Below, one piece after another: positions 1-7,100 of a stretch of DNA of 28,721 nt. Under the pieces are notes generated by a model. It did no database searches, was not told the DNA's origin, and saw only the letters and a list, made by a program, of their open reading frames with translations. The stretch is taken from the IMG/VR virus record IMGVR_UViG_3300027832_000082, positions 1 to 28,721 of that record. One strand, written 5' to 3'. Both the position numbers and the translations under genes were made by a program. Positions within the stretch are counted from its first letter, which is position 1, and each line of letters starts with the position of its first letter. This DNA comes from a virus.

Positions 1-2
1 GC

Positions 3-1226
3 CGCGTATTGGGCGTTATCCCTACGGGGGACGTGACAGTAGGCAGCCTAGTCGATATGGCCGGAGGCGCTAATGTGGTGCCCGCTATCCCCGAAATATC
101 TAGCATCGTCGTGGACAGTTACACCGCTGCGACCTTGTACACAGCTACGCTGGACTCAGTGGATTATGAGATAAGAGGGGACTCCTCTGCTATGCCCCAA
201 GCAGTGCGGACCATACAGCAAAAAGTATATGCCGTAGTAGGATCCCTTTTGTACTTCTCGGGTCTTGCCGGCGCCCCCGCCCAAGCAGATCCAACTAAAT
301 GGATCAACGATGCGACGGGTCCCCCTGTAGTGGTAGGTGCGGGGTTTATCGACTTATCTACTCAAGATGGTGGATCGGAGATACTAACAGGCATTGGCGT
401 ATATGAAGGCAAGGTAGCGGTATTCTCCCGCAGATCTATCCAAATATGGACAGTAGATCCCGATCCAAATCTGAACGTATTAAACCAGGTGTTACAAAAC
501 GTGGGCGCTATCGCCTCAGAAAGCATTTTAGAATATGGAGACGTAGACGTATTTTTCTTGGCAACGTCAGGATTAAGATCATTACGTGCCAGAAACATAA
601 CAAGCCTAGCCTCTGCTAGCGACGTAGGGGTGAGCATAGATGCCCAACTCACGGACTACATGAACACATTATCCAGGCAACAAGTCAGACAAGCTAAAGC
701 TGTGGTGGAGCCTATAGACAGTAGGTACATGATAGCAATAGGAAACACTATATACGTATTCAGCAACTTTACCGGTAGTCAGGTATCAGCTTGGTCAACG
801 TATGTTATGGACGGCGCAGTAAGCGGGGACGTAAGTAGCTGGTCTATCGCTGATGGCGTGCTACACGCCCGAGTAGGGGATGAAGTGTTGCGCTATGGCG
901 GGTTTTCCGGGGATGAGTACGACAACTCCCTAACGGAAGTTATCCTACCTTTCCTAGACGCGAATAACCCCGCGATGATGAAAGTTTTACAGGGCATCGA
1001 TGCGGGGGTGGAAGGTACTTGGGCCGTGTCGCTGGCAACAGAGCCTAACGATCCCGATGTATGGGAAGAGATAGCCGACTTTACTGAGAGTACATACGGT
1101 AGCGTTCAGCAAGTAGGCGCGGTAGGACGGTCTACCCATTTTTCCCTTAAGATAACGACTACTGCGGCGCAAGCTTGCGTGATAGGCAATCTACTTCTAC
1201 ACTATGATGAAACGAAGGCTAACTAG
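3..1226 (+). CDS. Phage tail-hub / head-closure protein (P22 gp10-like), 5' partial
   Basis: The frame is open to the left edge of the window, so the gene begins outside it; the first in-window start-like codon, TTG at 9, is probably not the true start. About 407 residues are visible. The protein is beta-rich and contains blocks I associate with podovirus tail/head-closure propeller proteins of the P22 gp10 'packaged DNA stabilisation' type: LVDMAGGANVVPA near the start, then VAVFSRRSIQIW, then VDVFFLATSGLRSLRAR around residues 180-195. Such proteins seal the portal and carry the tail tip. It is followed after 6 nt by the acetyltransferase gene and then by internal-virion-like genes, which fits a virion role. 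The assignment rests on recalled motifs and context. It could instead be another tail tubular or hub protein. There is no transmembrane segment or signal peptide. Confidence 0.7.
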   Translation, partial: RVLGVIPTGDVTVGSLVDMAGGANVVPAIPEISSIVVDSYTAATLYTATLDSVDYEIRGDSSAMPQAVRTIQQKVYAVVGSLLYFSGLAGAPAQADPTKWINDATGPPVVVGAGFIDLSTQDGGSEILTGIGVYEGKVAVFSRRSIQIWTVDPDPNLNVLNQVLQNVGAIASESILEYGDVDVFFLATSGLRSLRARNITSLASASDVGVSIDAQLTDYMNTLSRQQVRQAKAVVEPIDSRYMIAIGNTIYVFSNFTGSQVSAWSTYVMDGAVSGDVSSWSIADGVLHARVGDEVLRYGGFSGDEYDNSLTEVILPFLDANNPAMMKVLQGIDAGVEGTWAVSLATEPNDPDVWEEIADFTESTYGSVQQVGAVGRSTHFSLKITTTAAQACVIGNLLLHYDETKAN

Positions 1227-1232
1227 GAAACT

Positions 1233-1685
1233 ATGCTACTTATAAGAAAAGCTAAGATAGAAGATATAGAGGACCTCATAGTAATGGGGGCTAGTATGGT
1301 AGCTGAGTCCAATTTTGACCACGTAGGGTATAATCATAGATACTTTGGTGAGTACCTATGGCAGATGATATGCAGCGATAATTGCTGTATCTTAATAGCC
1401 GTTAGGGGTGAAGAGACTCTGGGGGCTATTTTATGTAGTGTTTCCCCTGCGGCAACATGCCCTAGTTTGATTGCGAATGAACATGCTTTTTACGTTCGAC
1501 CCGAGCGCAGGTCGTTAATAGTCGCGCAGCAGCTTTTAAAATCTTATGTCGAATGGGCCACAGAGCAGGGGGCCGTGCGGATCAACGCAGGCAACAGTGC
1601 AGGCGCACCCGATGAGGGTTATCAAAAGTTACTGAGTAGGTCTGGATTTAGTAAAGCCGGATCTATTATGTATATGAATAAATAA
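1233..1685 (+). CDS. GNAT-family N-acetyltransferase
   Basis: This 150-residue protein has the GNAT layout: an N-terminal strand (LLIRKAKIEDIEDLIVM), a central strand pair (CCILIAVRGEETLGAILCS), the beta4 strand ending in AFYVRPERR, and the start of the acetyl-CoA-binding helix (SLIVAQQLLKSYVEWA). The C-terminal EGYQKLLSRSGFSKAG matches the family's closing helix and strand. It would transfer an acetyl group from acetyl-CoA to an amine; the substrate cannot be read from sequence. The ATG lies 6 nt after the preceding stop with AGGA just upstream. It sits between virion genes, a position where podophages often carry a GNAT gene of unknown purpose, so it may act on a virion or host protein. The fold call is secure and the role is not. 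Confidence 0.85.
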   Translation: MLLIRKAKIEDIEDLIVMGASMVAESNFDHVGYNHRYFGEYLWQMICSDNCCILIAVRGEETLGAILCSVSPAATCPSLIANEHAFYVRPERRSLIVAQQLLKSYVEWATEQGAVRINAGNSAGAPDEGYQKLLSRSGFSKAGSIMYMNK

Positions 1686-1701
1686 ATACAGGAGCGCGGC
1701 T

Positions 1702-2340
1702 ATGTGTGGTGGCGGTGGAGGCGGAGGCGGCGGAGATCCCGCAGCGTATCAAAGAGCGGATGACGCGGCGCGTAAACGCCGTATCGATAGTGGTAAGGCT
1801 CAGCTAGAGCAGATTTTTGGCGGGCTAGAGGGCAAAGACGGCACTGCCCCTATCTGGGACCAGCAGGAACAGGCATACCTAGACTTTGCTAATCCGCAGT
1901 TAAACCGTGAGTATGGCGATGCACAAAAAGGCTTGGCCTTCGCGTTATCCAGACAAGGCCAGCTTAACGGATCGGTAGCCGGGGACAATTACGCGGACTT
2001 AAATAAAGACTTTCAGATCCAACAGCAAAACGTAGGTGAGCAAGGCAAGTCTTATGGCAATCAGGCCCGCTCGGACATATCCTCGCAGAAACAATCACTG
2101 CTAAATATGCTATCGGCAAGCGCGGACCCCGGTGCAACAGCCATGGCCGCTCGTTCGTCTATGGATGCCATACGCTCACGCCCCGCCTTTAGCCCCCTAG
2201 GTCCGCTATTCCAAAACGCAACGGCAGGCTTAGCGTCTGGGTATTCGGGTAATCAAGCTAATCAACAAAGAAATAGGTACGATAATGTTGTGTACGGCGG
2301 GGATCCGGACAAGTCCACCGGTTCCGTGAATAGGGGGTAA
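1702..2340 (+). CDS. Virion-associated protein with poly-Gly N-terminus
   Basis: This 212-residue protein has no assigned enzymatic function. It opens with Met-Cys followed by nine glycines, then a basic, Ala-rich helical segment (about residues 15-45) and a Gln/Asn/Ser-rich helical middle. The stretch YLDFANPQLNREYGDAQ, then LAFALSRQGQLNGSV, resembles a family of podophage structural proteins encoded just before the internal virion proteins. AGGAG lies 8 nt before the ATG. The gene is separated by 4 nt from the next one, which also begins Met-Cys. I infer a minor tail or internal-core protein from position and composition. The Cys at position 2 is not a lipobox, because there is no preceding signal peptide. 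Confidence 0.65.
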   Translation: MCGGGGGGGGGDPAAYQRADDAARKRRIDSGKAQLEQIFGGLEGKDGTAPIWDQQEQAYLDFANPQLNREYGDAQKGLAFALSRQGQLNGSVAGDNYADLNKDFQIQQQNVGEQGKSYGNQARSDISSQKQSLLNMLSASADPGATAMAARSSMDAIRSRPAFSPLGPLFQNATAGLASGYSGNQANQQRNRYDNVVYGGDPDKSTGSVNRG

Positions 2341-2344
2341 GACT

Positions 2345-3076
2345 ATGTGTACAGGAGCAGAAGTTGCTATCGTTAGCGCCCTGGCTACAGCCGGGGGTAC
2401 TTACATGCAGTACAACGCCAATAATAAGGCGCAGGACAGACAGGACACCGCGGCACAAGCTGAGTCGTTACGTCAAAGTAAAAAAGACGAAGAGAAGTTC
2501 ACTAACTTCCAATCCGCTTTAGCTGAGGTAGGTAGAGATAAACAGCAAACTAATATAGACGATGCGACCGCCGAGCTAGAGGGGGGTTATGCTAAAAATA
2601 TAAAGGATCCCACTTCGGGGGGAACGTATCGGTCTCCCGCCGCGTCAGGTACGCCTAGCGTGGTAAGGGATTATGCTGGCAAAAAGCAAAGTCAGGCCGA
2701 TGACTTCATATCACTACTAGGCAATGCCCGAGCTAAACAAAATGCCTGGGGGGAGAATAGCTTTGACTTTGGCGAAATGATGCTAGATAAACAATTTGAC
2801 CAGAGACAATTACAAACTGATATGGAGAGGTCCGCTCAAATAGGTAACTATGAAGCGCAAGTAGCCGGTCGTCCGGGTTCTGGTGCTGCTATAGGGAACG
2901 GTCTGGTAGGTTTAGGTGTTGCCGGGCTTGGCGCCGCAGGGGGTATGGGGGCATACGACGGAATGTTTGACGGACGCTTTAGCGGGTCCGGCATAGCAGG
3001 CCCCGTAGTGGGCAGTGGCGCTACTACAACGGCATACCCTGACATTTGGAAATCAGCAAAAGGAGTGAATATCTAA
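2345..3076 (+). CDS. Internal virion protein, T7 gp14-like
   Basis: The 243-residue protein starts MCTGAEVAIVSALATAGG, a short Ala/Gly hydrophobic stretch, followed by a long charged Gln/Lys/Glu-rich helical region (residues 25-70). A second Gly/Ala-rich hydrophobic segment lies near residues 180-205. A Met-Cys start, an early hydrophobic patch and then a coiled helix is the pattern I know from T7 gp14-type internal core proteins, which leave the capsid and help build the DNA channel across the cell envelope. The stop codon overlaps the next start (TAATG at 3074-3078), so the two genes are probably translationally coupled. Function is inferred from architecture and position. Confidence 0.6.
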   Translation: MCTGAEVAIVSALATAGGTYMQYNANNKAQDRQDTAAQAESLRQSKKDEEKFTNFQSALAEVGRDKQQTNIDDATAELEGGYAKNIKDPTSGGTYRSPAASGTPSVVRDYAGKKQSQADDFISLLGNARAKQNAWGENSFDFGEMMLDKQFDQRQLQTDMERSAQIGNYEAQVAGRPGSGAAIGNGLVGLGVAGLGAAGGMGAYDGMFDGRFSGSGIAGPVVGSGATTTAYPDIWKSAKGVNI

Positions 3077-4188
3077 TGGCCCAACGGTTTAGCCCTTACT
3101 ACGCGAACGAGGGCCGATATGGCGGCGTAGGCAAAGCAGTTGGCAACTTAGGTCAGGTCTTTGCAGATATGAATGATCCCAGCGCGGGAATCGCTACAGA
3201 CCGCGCGGCATGGGATACCCGAAAGAATATGGAGGACGTGACAGATACAACTATGGCCCGATCTGGCCGAGGTAAAGCCGCCGAGCTGATACTATCTGGG
3301 GACCCTGGCGGGGATGATATGAGACAGCTGTTTGCTTCCGTGATAGAGGGGGGCTCGTATACCCCTAGTGAAACAGCAAAGCTACTCCAAGCTATCCAAG
3401 GTAATATCAAGGGTGCTACTGATGAAGAACGCGCAGGCGCCTACGTTGGTGGCGGCGGTACTATCTCACCTGATGATGCGTTTAGCATAGATGGACGTAA
3501 CGAAGTAGCCGGACGAAACGCAGGCTACGCACAAGAATTAGAAGCCCTTAAAGGTGCCAACTCTCAAGCTGAAACGATGATGGGTAAACGCTTTGACTTG
3601 AATAATCCCACAGGTAGAGACGACACCGTAGGGAGCGTATTCCGTAGCCAAGGTGCGGAGGCGGGTAATGAGGCCTACCGCGCTATGTATGGTACAGGAT
3701 CTGGTGGGACTGGTGCGGGTGTGGGTGCGGGAGGAGGCCCTGTAGGGGTAACTCCTGATCAGGGCCGTTTCCTTGACGCGCAAGGTAAAATACGGGAAGA
3801 GCTTAGTGCGATGCTAGCGTCATACGGAGTACCTGTCGATAAGAAAGGGAATACGCGAGTAGGTCTACTACCGCAAGGGTACTATGAGAATGTTCTTCAG
3901 CAAGCTACCGACATGGCTAGCCAAGATAACTTTTCCAGGGGCGTTAGCTTTTACGTAGAAAAGGCACTAAAGAATCAAGAACAGATGCCGGGGGGCTACA
4001 CCGAGGACAACAGTATTTGGCCGGGCTTCGGGGGAGAAGAATTAAAAATGAAGTCAAATAGTCCTTCCCCACCAGCAGGCGGCCAAACTGTAGTAACCAC
4101 CGACGCGGAGTATGACGCTCTTCCTCCTGGTACTATGTTCGTAGATGAAACAGGTAAAGGCTTCCACAAGCCATGTGGAGAATATTAA
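3076..4188 (+). CDS. Putative internal virion / ejection protein
   Basis: I place the start at ATG 3076, which overlaps the upstream stop and has AGGAG at 3061-3065; a TTG at 3046 gives a longer frame but lacks a good site. The 370-residue product is hydrophilic and Gly-rich, with no transmembrane segment. It has a Gly-rich linker around residues 215-235 (GTGAGVGAGGG), helical stretches on either side, and a C-terminal TDAEYDALPPGTMFVDETGKG, a short module I have seen at the ends of phage virion proteins. It lies between the gp14-like gene and the giant protein gene, 1 nt from the latter, where podophages usually encode the middle internal core protein. No enzymatic motif was recognised. Confidence 0.55.
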   Translation: MAQRFSPYYANEGRYGGVGKAVGNLGQVFADMNDPSAGIATDRAAWDTRKNMEDVTDTTMARSGRGKAAELILSGDPGGDDMRQLFASVIEGGSYTPSETAKLLQAIQGNIKGATDEERAGAYVGGGGTISPDDAFSIDGRNEVAGRNAGYAQELEALKGANSQAETMMGKRFDLNNPTGRDDTVGSVFRSQGAEAGNEAYRAMYGTGSGGTGAGVGAGGGPVGVTPDQGRFLDAQGKIREELSAMLASYGVPVDKKGNTRVGLLPQGYYENVLQQATDMASQDNFSRGVSFYVEKALKNQEQMPGGYTEDNSIWPGFGGEELKMKSNSPSPPAGGQTVVTTDAEYDALPPGTMFVDETGKGFHKPCGEY

Positions 4189-4189
4189 A

Positions 4190-7100
4190 ATGGCTTCATG
4201 GCGTGAGAGAGCAGTACCCGTAGATAATGCAGGCCCACAGGATAGCGGATCTTCTTGGAGAGATAAAGCGGTAGCCGTAGACCAACCAGAGCAGGTAGGC
4301 ACGGGCCGGAATATCCTTAAAGGGGTCAACGCCGCAACAACTCAAATTATAGGGGATATTATTCAATTCCCCGGTACTATCGCAGAACTAGGAGAGAAAA
4401 GCCTAGTTAACCTTTTGGGGGGGTTCAACCCTGGCGTTATGTTTGGTGACTCTAATAAGTTACAAGAACTCGGGTATGAGTCTGACTTTAGCGTAGGCAA
4501 TTTTGGCGTAGACTTTACAAGCCGTGCAGATCCTAAAGACACATCTACGGGGTTTAATAAAATAGGTAGATATGTAGCTGATCAAGACTTTGGGTATGAG
4601 CCTAGACAAACCTTTGATAAAGCTTGGGAAGATCCAAGCCTATCTAACGTCGCGGGATTTGTAGGAGAGCAAGCCCCCCAGATGCTTCCTCACTTAGCGG
4701 GACTATGGGCAAAACCAGCCGTGTATGCGGGTTCTCTTAATCAAAATATAGCCGACACCCGTGTAAAAAATGACGGGAGAGTAGATCCCAACAGCACCGA
4801 CGCGGTACCTAACTTACCAACCAGAGAGGATTTGCTGTACTCAGCACCCATTGCAGCACTATCTGTTTTCCTAGATAGAATAGGTCTGGGACGGATGATA
4901 CCTGGCAGAGGTAAAGCCCTAGAAGAAGGCGCGCAGGTGGGTGCTAAAACCTTAAAAGAAGCAGGGACCAGTACGCTTAAGGCTACAGGAACGGAAACCC
5001 TTACCGAAGGTACCCAAGGCGGGCTGGAGTATGTAGGCGGCGCCGCAGGGACAGAAAAAGGGATGAACCCTACAGACGCGGCTAAGAATATACTAGCAGA
5101 AGCGTTAATAGGTGGCCCTGTAGGTGGCACGGTAAGAGGTGTGACTTCACTTGCGGAATTGCGGGTTAACACTCGCGAGGCTATGATTAAGCAAGGTATG
5201 GATGCGAGTGCAGCAACGGATCAAGATGTAGATGCTTTCCTAGCAGAGGCTATCCGCGTTAGTGAAACACCTATTCCACCTGAGCTTATGCAAGAAATTG
5301 TAGACAGCAACACGGGCGTAAATGCTAGTCCAGCTATCAATCGTGGTACCCCAGAAGGCAGACAAGCTTCACGCCAGGTAGAAAGTGAGCTTGGATCGCT
5401 ATTTCAAGGCACCGATGTAATGCCTCGTGAGTCAGTACAAACAAATGAAGATGGGGACGTAGACTTTCAAGAAGGGGCTACGCCTATCCAGGACACAGCA
5501 GGTCGTCAGGTTAATCCTGACACTTACGGATCACAAGCTATAGTAGACAGGGTAATACAGGAAGAAAGCCTTACCTTATCGCCACAAGAAATGACATTAG
5601 CTGCAAGAGATATAACGGCCAACCCAACTGCGGATCCTAAAAAGATAGTCCGTGATTATTCTCAACAAGGTAAAGAGAGCGCGTTCCGCATTGCAGAAGC
5701 ACGTCGTATCCGTAGAGAAAAAGATTTAGATCAAGAAGTACCACCTGAACGGGACTACACACGGGGCGCGGGTAGAGAAGAGGGTTTATCTCCTCGTATG
5801 CGTCAAGACTTGGAACAGGATGGTAAGAGCCCACCAGCCGGGGTGAATGAAAACCAACCTGGCCAACCGCGTGACAGTGTAGATCGTATATCAACTAAAG
5901 CGGTAGATATCCGCCGGGGTGATTATATCCCTGGTGATGGTCCTACCGGTCCCGGAATAGATCCAAACCCCAGACAACCTTTTACCGGTGGAGGCAACCT
6001 AGCCGACCGTGTAGGGACGGAAACAACACAAGGCAGCATAGGTGACGAAAGCGGTATAGGTCGTCGTGAGCAAACGGTGAGAGAAGCAGATCGTACCGGT
6101 CGTTTCCAAGGTCGTACTAATAATGAAGTGCAAGGCTTTTTAGACTTAGCACAAGCAGCGGACGCCGCTGATGTGGCTATAGAAAAAGCAGGCTTATCAG
6201 GCCCATTAAAAACAGCAGCTAACGATCATGTTCAAGCTATCTTTGATGGTATCGGGGACAAAGGTTCAATGGACGTACCCGCGGCAACTAAAGCAATTAA
6301 AGAGTTTACCGATGCGTTAGAACCAACTGCGGAGGCTGAACCACAGGCAGAAGAGCCTACGGCTAAACCACAGGCAGAAGAGCCTACGGCTAAACCACAG
6401 GCAGAAGAGCCTACGGCTAAACCAGAGCCTAAACCAGAGCCTAAACCAGAGCCTAAACCAGAGCCTAAACCAGAGCCTAAACCAGAGCCTAAACCAAACC
6501 AAGACTCCGATGCGGATATTGCCGCAGAGGATGATCTGGGTGGTGAATTAGGATTTGAAACAACGCCTCGTAGAGGGTTAGGTCCCGCACCGGCAGAAGA
6601 GGCGGCGGTTAAAAAGCTATTATCGGGCACCACCAGCGCGCTAAAGGTAGCTGAACGCCTATCCAAAGAAGCGCCTACCGCTACTCAAAGAGTCATATCT
6701 AAATTCATCATGCGGGTGCTACGCAAATGGGATTCCGCGGGTGTGCAGGTTACTATCCGAAGGGGTAAAGCTACTAAGTATCAAGGGTTATCCTCACTTA
6801 AGACTAGCTATACGCGTATACCAGACGGGACTATCATCGCTACGGTAGAGAATAATATCAGTATTAGTACCGTAAGGGGGCTAACGTATGACACGGTTAT
6901 ACATGAGCTGATCCATTCAATAACAAGTGTGGCCACTAACGGCGTAACTAAAGGGCATATCTCTGATAGGCAAACGGTCCAAGCGGTGAGAGCCTTGGAA
7001 GGACTGTACCGTCACGTCAATAAAGCCTACTCAGCTCAGATAGCTGAAATGATGGAGGGTAGTGGATACTCTTCACAAGCGGCGTCTCGTCTAGCTTCAA

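Noticed and set aside
3046-3075. TTG 3046 and ATG 4145 as upstream starts for two virion genes
   Set aside because: Both lie inside the preceding gene and lack good ribosome binding sites; ATG 3076 and ATG 4190 have well-placed ones.
6357-6492. Repeat array considered as CRISPR-like
   Set aside because: The units are in direct tandem without spacers and keep the reading frame of a large gene.
6232-6666. Antisense frames opposite the KPEP repeats, giving repetitive translations
   Set aside because: The repetitiveness only mirrors the plus-strand repeats; both antisense frames are shadows.
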